Source of the DNA: Eleginops maclovinus
Taxonomy: Eukaryota > Chordata > Actinopteri > Perciformes > Eleginopidae
Direction of reading: 5' to 3'
DNA: 64,000 nt
Assembly (NCBI RefSeq): GCF_036324505.1
Contig: NC_086368.1
Span: 19,953,878 to 20,017,877, forward strand
A model generated the notes under the pieces. It saw only the letters and a program-made list of their open reading frames with translations, did no database searches and was not told where the DNA came from. Made by a program: the position numbers and the translations under genes. Below are positions 1-13,000 of the stretch, piece by piece. Positions within the stretch are counted from its first letter, which is position 1, and every line of letters starts with the position of its first letter.

Positions 1-470
1 GTAAAAAGGCTTTTAAGACCAAGCCGAGACAATGGCATAATCAGGTTTATCAGACTCTTGAAAGCTACCCCAGAGCCACACAATACATCACACAACAGTT
101 TTCACGGACTGAGTGATGAGTAAACTGACATTTACGTGTAAAATCAGTGGAGTGCCCCAGAATGATTTATTTCCTTGTGAAAACGATCACCCAATATCAT
201 AGCACTTTGAATTCCCCAAGTCATTTCTGTATTTGTAGTTCTTGAGAGAATTCGAACATTTCCAGACTGCATTGTTCATGATTGTGATGTAGACAGAGGA
301 TAATAATAGATAGAAGAAGCATAAAAACAGGAACTGAGGAATCCGGTTTGGGCCAGTTAAGAATTAACAACTAGGTTTCCCTGCAGGGAGCACCATCTAA
401 AAATACCCATTATACGTCTGCGGTAACTCGTCCTGTTGATGCTGTTTCCGGAGCTTTTGAGGCTGCAGCA

Positions 471-514
471 TGACGTCACTCAGGTGACCCATTGATGAGC
501 ATCTCGCTGAGTCA
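471..514. promoter_or_regulatory. CRE palindrome plus AP-1-type site
   Basis: The sequence shows the perfect 8-base cAMP-response palindrome TGACGTCA at 471-478 and TGAGTCA (AP-1/bZIP consensus) at 508-514. Both are bZIP-factor motifs and lie 30 bases apart. Motif matches alone are weak evidence; an enhancer role in the rassf5 intron is inference. Confidence 0.3.
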
Positions 515-1345
515 TATTTGGTCAGGGTCTTATCAGGATTACACAGGAGGAAACACACACATGCGCACTAACACATACGCACATACAAAAAAGAGCTGAA
601 GTAACATCTTTTGTCGGCTGAAAATGAATCAATAATTCTGCAGCACCCAGCCATTTTTCACTCTACCACTTTTTACTCATGCCACACTGTGTGCTAATGT
701 CACATCATGTATTCTTCACCCTCTAAAAAAAACTGCATTTGCCGGTCCTGTATTTGGAGAAAACATGGGAAAAATCGATACCTTGCAGCCTCCAGCAGGC
801 TCTCCCTAGTATCAAATTCCTGCTAGAAATATGAAAGTCAATATGTTAATCCATTTACAGAGGATCTTCTCGACAGATTGTGAAATTGTCTTTTCAGCTT
901 GTGTGCGTGTTGGTGTGAAGCAAAGAGTAAACTGCAGATGCTATAAAGCTTTCATTTGACCTGTTAACTGGACTATTCTGCCCTTTACAACCCGGTCTGC
1001 AGCCTGTGTCCTCACTGATCACACACAATCTTACTCTCACATGGACGCTATGTGTTTTTACACAAAAGCGAGTGAAATAGATCAGCAGATAGAGAGAAAG
1101 GAAGGGGGGGGGGTATAGAGAAAGAGTAACAGCTTTCAGTTAACAGATAGACAGGTTGATGCACACAATACCCACATATTTTGGCCCACAGCCGATCTTT
1201 GAGGCCAACCCTGCTCAACTTGTCTACTCATCATGTTTCCCTTTTTTCCAAAATACTGACCCCTATCAACAGCAGCCTCTGGATTCCATTTACAACTTTT
1301 AAATCCCAGTTTTTACCACTTGTGCCACAGATCAAGGATACATAA

Positions 1346-1378
1346 TTTATTAATCTTACCCCTTGTGGGATTAATAAA
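1346..1378. repeat. AT-rich inverted repeat, LINE-tail-like
   Basis: A perfect 10-base inverted repeat, TTTATTAATC (1346-1355) and GATTAATAAA (1369-1378), flanks a 13-base loop reading CCCCTTGTGG on the plus strand. 'Gggattaataaa' endings are familiar from the 3' tails of vertebrate non-LTR retrotransposons, so this may be a short LINE or SINE remnant. The family was not identified. Confidence 0.35.
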
Positions 1379-1415
1379 ATTTGTCTTCTTCCTCTGCACA
1401 CTCTCGGGTCCGTAC

Positions 1416-1701
1416 CTGAGGTGGTGAGCAGAGATCCGTTAGATGATGAGCGTCGGAGGATCCTCAGGCTGTCACTCCAGGAGCGAGACTTGGGCAGCCT
1501 CTTTAGCAGCCGCCCTAGCCGGCGGGACACCTGTCCGAAGCAGGCACTTCCAACTTCCCCCTCAGAATCGCCCCTGACCTCATCCAGACGCAGGGACACC
1601 TGGCCCAGTAACATTCTGCCCACCCCGACGCCTTCAACTCCCTCTGACCCGACCCCCTGCTCCGCCTCCTGGCCAGGGACGAGAGGTGCTATCTGTGCCA
1701 T
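1416..1701 (-). CDS. Candidate alternative first exon of rassf5
   Basis: A minus-strand reading frame ends at a strong splice donor (CTCAG|GTACGG, exon end 1416). From ATG 1701 (context ATCCATGGC, G at +4) it encodes 95 codons plus one base; ATG 1614 is a shorter option, and the open frame extends upstream to 2031. The splice phase is 1, the same as rassf5 exon 1, so it could join the same downstream exon. Its end, with LPKSRSWSDSLRILRRSSSN, resembles LPRKSSWEKMMFRKSSSNGG near the start of rassf5 exon 1. Mammalian RASSF5 also uses two promoters, but the human short-form (RAPL) N-terminus is a different sequence. It could instead be a chance open frame in GC-rich DNA or an exon of another gene. 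No homologue was recognised. Confidence 0.35.
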
Positions 1702-3484
1702 GGATGGCGCATGGTGACACCATCCGGCAGGCACCGTCCTGTGCGCGTAACCCTCGCTGATCCGACTGTCCTGCGCCCGGCCGCCCCTTTGAGGACTGCC
1801 CCAGCGCCAGCCCCCCCAGTTCCCCCCTCTGCCATCCCAGCGCAGCCACTCTGCCACCGGTGCCACGCTCCGTATAAACAGCCCCCTCTCCACTCGCTCT
1901 GCCACCCCTCCAACTGGACTCCCCACACACACCCTAATGCCCTCAACTTGCCTCACACTTTTCCCCCTCTCGTCTGCACCTCCCTCACACCTCAGCGTGC
2001 GGACATGAGCCCCAAATCTCTGCTGTACCACTTGTTCCTCTCTATCATCTCTCTGTTATCAATGCACCCTCATCCTCTCTCCCCTCTTTCTCTCTCCCTC
2101 TCTCCACTGCAGCACCCACACACACACTCTGCAGCAACAAACAGCCAGCTTAAAGAGACAGACACCCGCTCAAAATCCTCGCTTCTCTACCCCCTGCCTC
2201 GTCGCTTTCCAGCAACAGGAGCCTTTATCCTTTCCGATTCCTCAGTGATGGACTGTTCAAACTCCGTTCAGTAGCGAATACAAGGGTGGGATCTCCATAC
2301 AGCAGGGCAGAAACATCACAGACCACTGCAGAGGAAGTTATTGACGCGCCTCCTCTCTTCTCCCTCTCCTTGGTGTGAAACCCTACAGCGCTGGATGAGG
2401 AGAAGTGAGTCAGCCCTCCTGTCTAACCCCTCAACAGCGACATGTCTTGTCAGTAAGAAAGCATCACCTCCAGTGAGTGTGCATGTGTGCTGGTGAGTGT
2501 GGGTTGAGGTGATGCGCAGTCCGTAGGTTATTAATATGCACTGTGAAATAGAAAAAGAGACAGAGAGCTACTGGGAGTTCAAATGCCCTAGTTACATACT
2601 TTCAAAAAGAAAGAGTTTGTGAGGAACATGATGTGCTCCCCAGCTTCACTCAAAAGCATATGACATAATCACGAGCATCGTCATATGAAGGTTGTGCTCT
2701 GATCTAATGCCACAGTTTCTTTTAAATGCATGACTGAGTATGCATTATGCTTTTATTTTAAAGTGAAAATTCCTCACAGAAATCCCTCTTAAGAATGTCC
2801 TTGTCCTGTCCTGTCTGCCCTCTTCCTCTGCAGTCCTCCGATCACTACCCACCAAGGGCGACCTAAATATAGCCTGGCTGAAAATCCCCACTGTTCTGTC
2901 ATACATACTGCTTAGCAGCGATGCACGGTGAGGAGAGCACAAAACAACATGCAGGTCTATCTGACAAAACAACAACAAAAACCCATGTTGTGTCTATTTT
3001 TATCAAGGTCAAATAATGCTAAGTGGTGGGCGACCTGACTTTTTCCTCGAGAAAGGAAAACTGAACAAAGAGGTGATTCTGGAGTTATGTGATGTGTAAA
3101 AGAAGTATGATGTAGCAATTTGATGAACATCAATTCAATAGCGAGATTCAATGCAGCCTTGTATTGAGCTTATGTTTGTTTTTGTAACATATGAGCTCTG
3201 AAGGAATGTATTGAAGTCTAGTTAAAACTATATCCATCAAGGAAGTGGCAGCAGTGGTATGCTGGGACAAGAAGGTTATGAGGCATTGAACACAACCTTC
3301 CTCCTATGTTTACTTCCTCAACTGTGAATGGAGCTGAGAGAAGACCAATGTCCTAAGACAAGCTCTGTATTGTGTAGACCCTAGGAAGGGGTAAAATAAA
3401 AAATATAGTTTAAGGAAGATGTAGAGGAATGCCATTGGGCATAAAGAATGCACTGGGTAGGGTCACTGTTAAGGTATGTGGGAA

Positions 3485-3635
<151 letters not shown>

Positions 3636-6059
3636 CAAGTGGGGCTTTCTGGTTGCCAGGTGTCAACATCAGTATCCCTCCTTGTCTCTGCAGTGGCCAG
3701 CACATGACCTCCCATGTGCTGGTGTAAAGTTGCCACTCTGCTTGCAAATTGTCAATCACAAGTATTTCACAAGTGTTTGCTGTTGTTGTTGTGAAATCCT
3801 GTTTTTAGTAGCTCTGATCTCTGGGGCATTCACCTCTTCGTACAGTGCTCTGACACAAGGAGCAGAGATGAGCAGGCTCTCTTTCAGAATTAATAAACTA
3901 AAGGACACAGATGGATTGAGAATGCAAAATTCACAGCAAGCCATCAAATAATCGGAATATAATGACACATAAACATTTGAGGTGTTTATAAGGTGTTTGT
4001 TTACAATAACCACACCTACTATGGAGCATTTATAACTGTTACATTTGATAAAAAAGAATAACTTAGATATAGCATAGATATTAATTACCCTTTCAACATG
4101 TAAAAATCATTCAGGTAGGTTTATTTGCTGCATGTATTTACAAACACCAAAAATGTCCTCCAATTTGCATACATCTATATATTGTTGTGTGTAAAGCAAC
4201 AATTGACCATCTGTTGCCTGTGCTACTCCAATGAGGTTTGAATGACAAGCATGTAAGTGTACATACAGTTAGCATGTGTTTTTTCATGACAGACAAACAA
4301 ACCCCAGCGTGCCACAACAGCATGGTTCCCTGGAAGCTTTAATTAAATATTAATCTGACGTCTGACTCTGTCTGCCGGTCTGTAATCCCGACCTCTCCAT
4401 CCCTCCAGAGATCTAATCTCAGGCAGGAGACACCCAGAGCTGGGATTAAGGAGGCTGCCACTGGCCTCACTCACTCCCTCACTTCCTGCCTCCTCCCTGC
4501 CTTCCCTGTCATAACAGATGACGAATCAAATCACGTTAACACAGATGAACATCGGCCACTGAGACGATACTACCAAATGTACAGATTTTAATAACTTGAA
4601 CACAATGGACTTATCTGATATTCTTATACAAAAAACTGTCATTATATTAAACATTTCTTTTATGTATTATTCTGTGCACATAAAAAAAGTGATTTCGTTA
4701 CAAAGAGGAGAATATCAGTAGAGTGAAAGTGCCCAAAAATATCAGATTAGTGTCAGTAAAGCCGACATACAGTATAGGGGTTATAGATGTCTAGATCATC
4801 ATTTATCAGACATGTTTGCATCATTATGGTATGCCCCATTAATGCCTGACACCACATATGGCTCTAATCTCTGTGTGTATTTATGCATATATAGTGTGGG
4901 GGGTTGCGTTACAGCATGCTACAAATCACTGTCTGATCTAACCCCCATGAGGAGCATTAAAGTTGTTTTTTTAAAGCACAAACTCAGACTAAGGCTAGCA
5001 GTAAGAATGAATTCAGAGGATCACACAACAACAGAGCATGATGGGACTGGAATTCTGGCTGGATTGACAGATTTCACTGTCGGCAAGGCCACATCACAAC
5101 GATCCCTGCAAGCACTCCACTGTCCCAAGGGGGAACGAGCTGCATTACTGTTTCTATAAGCTTCATATGCAACAAAGCCAGCGCAGTTACAGGGACGGTG
5201 ATAAATTAAAGACAGACAGAGGGAGCGAGGCATACAACAAGACAAAGGGACTGAATGATGGTTGTTTATGGTTGCAAGGCCTCCGTCTCTCACTCCCTGT
5301 CATTTGCTGGGTGTAGTTAAAACAGAGCATGACTGCATGTGCGTGCGTGTGTTGTTTCTATTCTGGCAGTTTTGGTTGACACAAAAATACCCTGAAATTC
5401 CTACATTTGTATTGCATGTCATGAATGCACTGGTGACCCCCCCGTGACTGTACACTGCATTTACCTCTGATGTTTCAGAGTAAAAGGTCGCAGCTGTTGG
5501 CAGGAGAAAGCTAGAATGAATTAGCTTGGTCCATAAAGACAGACTAGTGGAGACAAAAAGTTCTTGGGTTGTCAAGAAACTCATGACTGTGGATGTGTGA
5601 GTTTCTCAGGGTATGTGTGTGTGAATAGTGCTCCAGTAATCTCTGCTCCCGCTCCACTGAGCTCTTGCTGATAGCACACTAAATCAGACAGCTCTGCAGT
5701 GCTCGACCAACCCCTCGCTCTTTTCCTCTATCCCTCACTCACATTGGCTCTTTTTCTTCCCCATCGCTCCTGTTCTCGCTCTGCGTCTCTCCTCATTCCA
5801 GTCACCCGGCCTCCCTCCACCTCTCCTCTGACTATTCCCACTATTTTTGACTTCTCTGTTTCCAACTACTTGTAATTCTTTCCCATCCCTTTTTTCCCTT
5901 CACTTCTTAAAACCCTCCCTTCAATTGCTTTATCTCACAATGTTCTGCAGCAGCAGCCTCACAGTGACAAAGCGCTGCTGACAACATGCCAAGTCAGCAG
6001 CCGCATGCACTCACACACACCCATTCACAGCATGCATGTACAGTATGTAAGGAAAAGCC

Positions 6060-6143
<84 letters not shown>
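6060..6143. repeat. (CA)n microsatellite
   Basis: An uninterrupted CA dinucleotide run of about 84 bases in the presumed first intron of rassf5. Confidence 0.95.
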
Positions 6144-6145
<2 letters not shown>

Positions 6146-6990
6146 AAGGTGTGGTTGTGTGTAAAAGTGTACACTCTATCCGGATTAAATATACAGTATA
6201 TCTGCCAGGTCAAATTGGCTTGGCCCAAGCTGTCTGCGTCCCAGAACTGTGCAGGTAGGAGTGTTCTCCTCTCAGCAGTACAGTAAATTATACAGTCAGG
6301 TATGTGAAATGATACAACAGGAACAATACATTTAAAACATTTTGGTTTGTCCTTAAATACGCAATCAACTGCTACTACAGTGTCCCTATAACATACAAAC
6401 CTCCTGGTATAAACACATTCTAATCAGATTCAAACGCATCATTTCATCCACACTTACAATTAAGTGTAAGCTTTTCCAAAATGTCCATTTTATTTTTGGA
6501 TCCAGCCCAATGCACCACTATTAATTATACTATCTGTACCTCGCTCTTTGAGCTGAGGCAGCAAATCCCAGAGTTAGAGCTCTGGAAGGACAAGATAATG
6601 GGATTTCCATGGAAGATGTTTGGCTGCCTCTATGGATTTTGGAAATGTCCTTCCTTTTTATACTGGTTCAGTCACAAAGGCACATGCACAACCACCAATG
6701 TGAAAGACTTAAGCACTTGGCTATTTGTGCCCTTCATAGAATAATCCAATATTGAACCAGAAATAACATACAGGCCAGAACTTCAAAACCTCCATCATTT
6801 TTCTAAAAAAGTATTTATGTTTCATTCCAGGAGAATAGATTAAACTGAGCATCACACAACTGAAAAAAGTGTGCACTTTTAAAGAGTGCTCAGTGGCAAT
6901 GGGTAACCATTATCACTTCATTCCAATAGGCATGCAGAAGAAACATTCACATGACAGATGAAAACATTATTTGGAGTCCTCACTACTTAC

Positions 6991-7825
6991 TTTCACACTT
7001 GAGGGCTTGCGAAGTGATCTGGCGGCTACAGGCGTCACACCAGTCCTGCTTGCAGGGCTTGGACTCAAACCGGTGCCCTTCGCCTTTCTCAGTCCTCACC
7101 CGAGGGTCCACTCCCCGGGGAAAGATGGACCAGGCCTCTCTGCGGGGAACCTCGGTGCGGGCCAGCCTGACAACTCCCGTCTTGCCCTGTGTGAGCCGCT
7201 CCAGAGAGAGACTGCCGCTGAGCCCTGGTGCCGGCCCGGGGGACGAGATGCTCTGCTGTCCGCTGTCTCTGCTCCAGCTGTCCCGTCTCCCGTCTGCCGT
7301 AACCCGGTGCCGGTGCAAGCCTTTGTGTCCGTTCGTGTCCGCTCCGCCTGGCATGACATTGATGCCCGACCTCTTGAGAGAAGACCCCCTCCGACCACCT
7401 GTGTTACGGTTTGAGTCACAGTCGGTGTTGCTGTTGCAATCAATGTTGACATTCCCGTTTTGACTTCCGTGAAGCCCGGCTGCGGTGCGGCTGCCCATGC
7501 TGCCCTCCTCTCTGTCCTGGTCCGGGCTACGTGGCGCAGCAGGGCCGGCAGGAGCTCCGCATCCTTCCCCGCGAAGCGGTCCTTCTTTCAAAGCCGTTGT
7601 TCCTGCCGGTCCCGGAGACAGGGGATGAGTTCCCAGTTGTCCTTCAGTAGTGGCCGCCCCGCAGTCTCCGCCGTTGCTAGAGCTCTTCCTGAACATCATC
7701 TTCTCCCAGGAAGATTTCCTCGGCAGGGTGAATTTCTTCCTGGCTCCGGCCAGTTTGAAGAGCAGCGGTTCCGAGTCCAGTGTGTGTGGACCCGGGTGCT
7801 GCCCCACCACACTCACAGACGCCAT
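6991..7825 (-). CDS. rassf5: rassf5 (NORE1A-type) first coding exon
   Basis: RASSF5 is a Ras/Rap1-GTP effector and tumour-suppressor scaffold. It links Ras-family GTPases to MST1/2 kinases through its RA and SARAH domains, and its RAPL form controls lymphocyte adhesion. The exon starts at ATG 7825 (MASVSVVG) and runs 278 codons plus one base to the donor GTAAGT at 6990. Most of it is a low-complexity Ser/Gly/Asn/Arg-rich N-terminus. The last 60 residues match human RASSF5: SIFPRGVDPRVRTEKGEGH corresponds to SIFEQPQDPRVPAERGEGH. They then enter the C1 zinc finger with its His (about residue 251) and the WCDAC and LKC cysteines. The exon ends in phase 1 inside the C1 domain, as in human. The remaining C1, RA and SARAH exons are not in the window. 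The upstream in-frame ATG at 8146 gives no recognisable peptide, so 7825 is preferred. Adjacency to ikbke supports the call. Confidence 0.93.
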
Positions 7826-9946
7826 TATCCCGTTCCCCTGTATTGCTTGTGTGTTGGCTGTTTGGTGTGTGTGTATAGTTGTGAGTGGTTTTACTCCGTG
7901 CCCGGAATGTAAACTCAACTCACGCCGCGACAGATTGTAGTAATGACGCAAGGGACCTGCGCGCTCCCCTTTCGTCTGCAGGGGGCGCGCACTAATCCCT
8001 GGTTCATACTGTGGGTTTGATTTACCATTACTCGATGAATTATTTAACACTAATTTAATGGATACACTTATCTTAACCTCCTGAAGATTCGTTATTTTTA
8101 CAGTTTTACCACATTGGCACAAGGTATTTACTCTAAATGTAATCATAAATGTTATAATCTTATGGAGCGACCTGTATGGAATAGAATGGAAAAAGATGCC
8201 AAAACCTCAAATGGAGACTTTGTGGAGTGATACTAGAGACTGGATTAAGAGGTATGACATAAAAAACATAATAATAATAAATGCTGATTTCGTTTTACTA
8301 AAAATGTTTTATGGAAAGATATTGAAGAGCATTGTTTTACACAAACTACATTTTAAATTGTAAAATCAGTTATTATATGAAGAGTTAACAGAAGAGTTAA
8401 CATTTTATACACAACAAATAATTAATTAAATTGACGTGTAAGTATGAAACTGGACTGATTTTTAAGTGGGCCTATAGCTTGTTTTTAGTATCGCCTTGAT
8501 GTGGAGAAGTCAGGTGATGAAAACACAAAGTAAGATTTGTTTGTGTAGGCTAGTAGCAGGAAAGTTGTCAAAGTTTCCACTTTGCCAAGAGCACGTCATA
8601 TGAGCTGCATGAAACCACTAGAAAGTTCTGCGACTCCCCTTAGCTTAACCTAAAAAGCCCCTGGCCAGAGGACACCCACATCCCTCCCACGCAGACTGAG
8701 CAGAGAACTTTATATTTCATTCTTGTACTTTGCTGTGTCACAACAGCCCCCTTTTGTGTTTTGCTAGAGACCTTATATTTTCTCGGCTTAGCTTATCTCA
8801 TCAAATGAATTGTGAAAGGTAGTTGAACTGTAAATGATACTGTTGTCACACAGGACCTTATTTAATTTTTGACATTGCCACTGTAAACTCACAAGAGGGA
8901 ACTTGAAATGATTTTACTTTCAATTTTCAGCCTGCATTGCTTCATCACGTGAGATAACATTCTTTCTACATACAGAATACAAATAACAAACATGAGTTTT
9001 AAAATATGACTAAAAAGGTTTAGAAATTAATTTAAAATGTATTTTTCGATTTGTGTACATCAGCTGTGACCCCTTTAGAAACAAATAACACACACTGGGA
9101 CTTCCCCACCATTTGACCCACACTGCTTATGTCATTTCATTCTCTTAATTTGCTGTGCTGGACTTTGTATACTTCCGTTTAAAATGTGGTGAGTGTAGAG
9201 TTTCCCTGGTTTTGTTTCTTCTCTTTTACACTGAAACCTACGTTAAAATATAAAATAATAACTTATAAGAAACATCAACATAAAAAGAGACAAATGTCAG
9301 AATAAAAATACAGTGCTGAGTGCTTGAAATGGTGGCCACCAATGACGTAATAAGTCACATGAAACCATTTGAATGATCAACCATTATAAAGACAGCACAC
9401 ATCTCAAGCCTTCAAAGTACAGAAACAGAGATATGGTGTCAGTCTGGGTAAAACACTTCTCCAGATCCTGCAGTGCTTCTTCTGAGGGACAAAGAAGAAA
9501 CACGGCCTTAGAAAAGTACTCTATTAGCTGACTTTGCATTCACTTTGCTTTATCCTGATGGCCCATCGCTGTGTTAGCCTATTAAAAATACAAAAACACT
9601 AAATGCATTAATGAGGTTTGTATTGAGCTGCTGTACTCATTTGCCAGCCACACACACACACACATAAACACAACCCCACACACACACTAAAAACCCATCA
9701 GTGGCATTTCCTCCTCCTCCTCCTCCATTCTGTGCATCTTATCTCTAAATTGAGATTCACATTTTGATCGATTGTCTTCGCCTGCTTCCTGTCCATACAG
9801 AATGACCTTGAAAGAAAAATCAATGCATTGTCCATAACTGTTGATGAGTGGGAGTTTATATGCAGTGTTTGCCAGAGTGTGTGTGTGTATGTGTGTGTGT
9901 GCGTGTGCATGTGTGTGTGTTTGTGAATTAAGATGAGGCACTTTTG
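7826..9946. other. Intergenic region, ikbke 3' side to rassf5 promoter
   Basis: About 2.1 kb between the ikbke stop and the rassf5 start, holding the ikbke 3' UTR and the rassf5 promoter and 5' UTR. Bases 7826-7995 are locally GC/CpG-rich, as expected of a promoter. Bases 8000-9300 are AT-rich with no recognisable exon. Short CA/GT runs occur at 9649-9690 and 9878-9920. I could not place a convincing ikbke poly(A) signal. Confidence 0.5.
7974..7990. promoter_or_regulatory. CTCF-like core near rassf5 start
   Basis: The plus strand reads TCTGCAGGGGGCGCGC, close to the CTCF core CCASYAGRKGGCRS. It lies about 150 bases upstream of the rassf5 ATG, on the side facing ikbke. TGACGCAA (ATF/C-EBP-like) sits about 30 bases away. 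A boundary between the two genes is a reasonable inference but rests on one motif. Confidence 0.3.
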
Positions 9947-10001
9947 TCACAGAGTAGAAGGTCTGGCCAAGCTCGACTCTGCAGGGTTCACTGCTCCCAG
10001 A
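9947..10001 (-). CDS. ikbke: ikbke coding exon 20 (stop)
   Basis: Terminal [18 protein letters not shown] and TGA (9947-9949). Acceptor CTACAG|T. Human ends LNRVPAPPDV, so the tail is short and divergent in both. A longer open frame through this exon is in the wrong phase. Confidence 0.88.
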
Positions 10002-13000
10002 CTGTAGGAGAAGACAAATAGAAACCATCAACATCATCCTTCCTCACTTGGGGTATATGGGGCTGTGAGTTTCCATAGAGAAAGGATGTTGCTCAACTCA
10101 CCTCTCAATAATGCTGTTGTTGTGATGTAGCTCCCTTACCAAAATCTCCATTTCATGCTTTAGATGGTGCATGCTAGAAAAAGAAGGAAGATATTTCATT
10201 AGGGCAAGCGTCTCAATCTTGCAAGCACACACACACTCACAAAATCACACACCTATTGACCATCTGGTTCTTGTCTCTAGGTGCAACTTCAGGCTGTGGT
10301 CCTGTCCCCATGGACTGCAGAGTGGAAAGGATTCTGTCCAGAACCTGAGGAGGACAGATGAGACAATCACTAACACGACCACTGAACTAATAATGATAAA
10401 CATCAGATAACCATTTTGTTTTATGTTACAATATTTGATATTAATTGCACAGAACGTGAAATGCTGACCTTATTTTGCCGCTGCTCACTCATCTCCAGGT
10501 CTGCCAACAAGCCAGTGGAGAAAGAGCCAAAGTCCTGGAGTCGGGTATGCATTTCCAGCAACACACTGCAAATACAGAAGAGTCACTTCATTGAGCCAAA
10601 GTCACCATCCTTGCAACAGGTTAAAGGTCAAAGCAGAGGAGAAATCCAATGTAAAGGTATTTTGTAGTGTAAATGTGTTAGTGTAGAAGATGTGTTGATA
10701 GATAATCTGGATGATAAATACAAATATCCTTTCTAAACAAAGGAGAAAAACTAAAAAAGGTCAATCAGTTGAGTGCAGATCTCTGCCAGGCATCCCTCCT
10801 CCTCCCCCTGAACAAAGAAGAGTTGGATGTCCGTCAATCGTCCCTTTCACGTCCCTTACAGTCAAGGTGGCAGCAAAGATTACACAAATGTGCTTTTATC
10901 CATCACGCTTTGTACCTTCCTTTAGAGCATTGTAATGTTACGAGTGTCAAATTCATCTGCAGATGCTCCAGTTCAAAATAAGACCAAATCTTTCTTTGTG
11001 TCAGTTTGGATTGCTTTATCTGAATAAAATAAAAAAGTACATTTTGTCCTTTATAATGTTAGTATCACTTCCAAAACAGGTGTAGTGTGAAGATTTACAA
11101 TGAAGACTACCAATTTACGCAGTCAGAAGAAATTAGGAATAGCAAAGCCCTACTGTCCTTATCTTCATATGGGCCTCTACCAAATGTGGCTATGTTTGTC
11201 TAGTAAACACTTGTGTCATTGGTAATAAAAAGTTGTAGTGGTTGTGAGCTGAAATGTATCTGCTGATTGTTTGGAGTGTGAAATTGACCCAAGAGTCGGC
11301 TCTGACCTGCTCCATGTCCTCGTTGAGGCCAACAGCTCTTTGTATCTCTGTACGCAGTCGTCTCTAAAGAGAGATTTCACTCGCTTAATGTGGGCCGACA
11401 GGTGCAGTCTGGGACGGAAGAGTGACAAGTAGATTACAGGAGAGCTCAGAATAACATCCTTCACAGGTAGGGTGAGCCGGACACCACATACTTACTTCTC
11501 AAACTTGTGGATTTGCTCGTCGTTGTACGCCAACTCTGTGGTGAGATACAGAAAACAGTAAGGTGAACATGTACAAAAAGAGAAATAAAGTATATCCCAA
11601 AAATGTCACCACATACTGCCAGTCATTCTGTCTTTGCGGTAATGCTGATAAATTGCCATTATCTTCTGCAGCAGCATCTCCATCTTCTGACAGCTGTGAG
11701 AGGCAAGAGGTTAAAGGTCAAACACCACAAACCCATGAGGCCACTGTAAGGCATTGTGCCTGCTCCCCCGAGCTCACACAAATGTTTTTAATGGTACAAT
11801 TTACAAAAAAGAAAAAAATATTCTGCTTTTTATGGTTAACTTTTGCAATAATCACACAGGTAAATTAACATATTGTTTTAAATACAAAAGAAAAAAACTG
11901 TGAGTGAATAGCCATGGCATTAAAAGGAAGTGCCAAATGAAAACAGATTTTAGTTTTAGTTGCTTGGCAATGTGGGAGTACCTCTTGTCACTGGCCAGCG
12001 TCTCTGCTAACTTGGCCTGTTCGATCTGCAGATGGTCCAGTCGGCTCTGAAACTCTTGGATACCGCCCGTGTAAATAGGCAGGTGCTCACGGACCTGGAG
12101 AAACGGCAACCACAGAAACAACAAATCACAAATCTGCCACAAAATGAATAGTATACAGGAGTTTCCATTTAGAGCGTTCCAAATAAAAGTGATTGGAGTC
12201 CAGTAATGTGCCACTTCAGTCTTCCCAGTCCTATTAAATAGTGAGGTTATCTATCACTACAAATGATGTGCAATCCTCCATTATATGTTGATTAATAAAG
12301 GAGTAATGGCATAACAAAAGGGGGAAAAAACACATCAGCCAGTAAAGCTGTGATACTTCTTCCTGACGGTACTTACCAGATGCAGCTTTTGCCTGCCGTC
12401 AGCTGAACCCTGGTTTTCAGCATCATAATGGCCTCTTAGAAAAACAAAGACACAATGGATATGGGGGGAGAGTGGGAGAAAAATAAGGAGGTTGTAGGTT
12501 GATATAGAATATGTGATTTGTCAATATATGACACCTATCAGAATCTACAACATGATAGCAGTTAGTAATACAGAGTAGTCTGACACCTACATCACAATGA
12601 CTAGTTATATTTGCCTCTGCTGCTTTGTATCATAAAACATGTCATTTAAACACAAAGATGGACATTTCAACCCTCTAAGTGAGAGATCTCAGATGTATTT
12701 TACTTGCTCAACAGGTGTGGAGATAGACTCACAGTGTGCGAGTCCTGTGTTCTACATTGAGACAGGACTGCAGTCTGACGGTAATCATGGCGATACTGTG
12801 CATTGCTTCTTCACACTCCCTGCGCAGCCTCATCCTGAGAAACAGTGAGAGAGGAGGAAAAAATAGACGTGAGAAGAGCTTGATAAGGGTCATTACAGAC
12901 AGCCAGTACATAACCTCAATGGCACATCAACCAGTGCATTAATGCGAGTGAGTGTCTCACATGTAGCTGTAGTATCCTTGCAGCAGCAGCTCTTGGTGCG

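Larger units (their letters stand above)
1..1415. other. Presumed rassf5 intron, left edge of window
   Basis: No coding exon was recognised here. The RA-domain and SARAH exons of rassf5 that should follow exon 1 on the minus strand were looked for and not found, so they probably lie beyond the left edge. The stretch holds a perfect CRE palindrome and an AP-1-type site (471-514) and an AT-rich inverted repeat (1346-1378). Assignment as intron is inferred from the position downstream of rassf5 exon 1. Confidence 0.5.

Noticed and set aside
6481..6744. Plus-strand open frame of 87 codons left of rassf5 exon 1
   Set aside because: No homologue recognised and no splice or regulatory context; it lies inside the presumed rassf5 intron.
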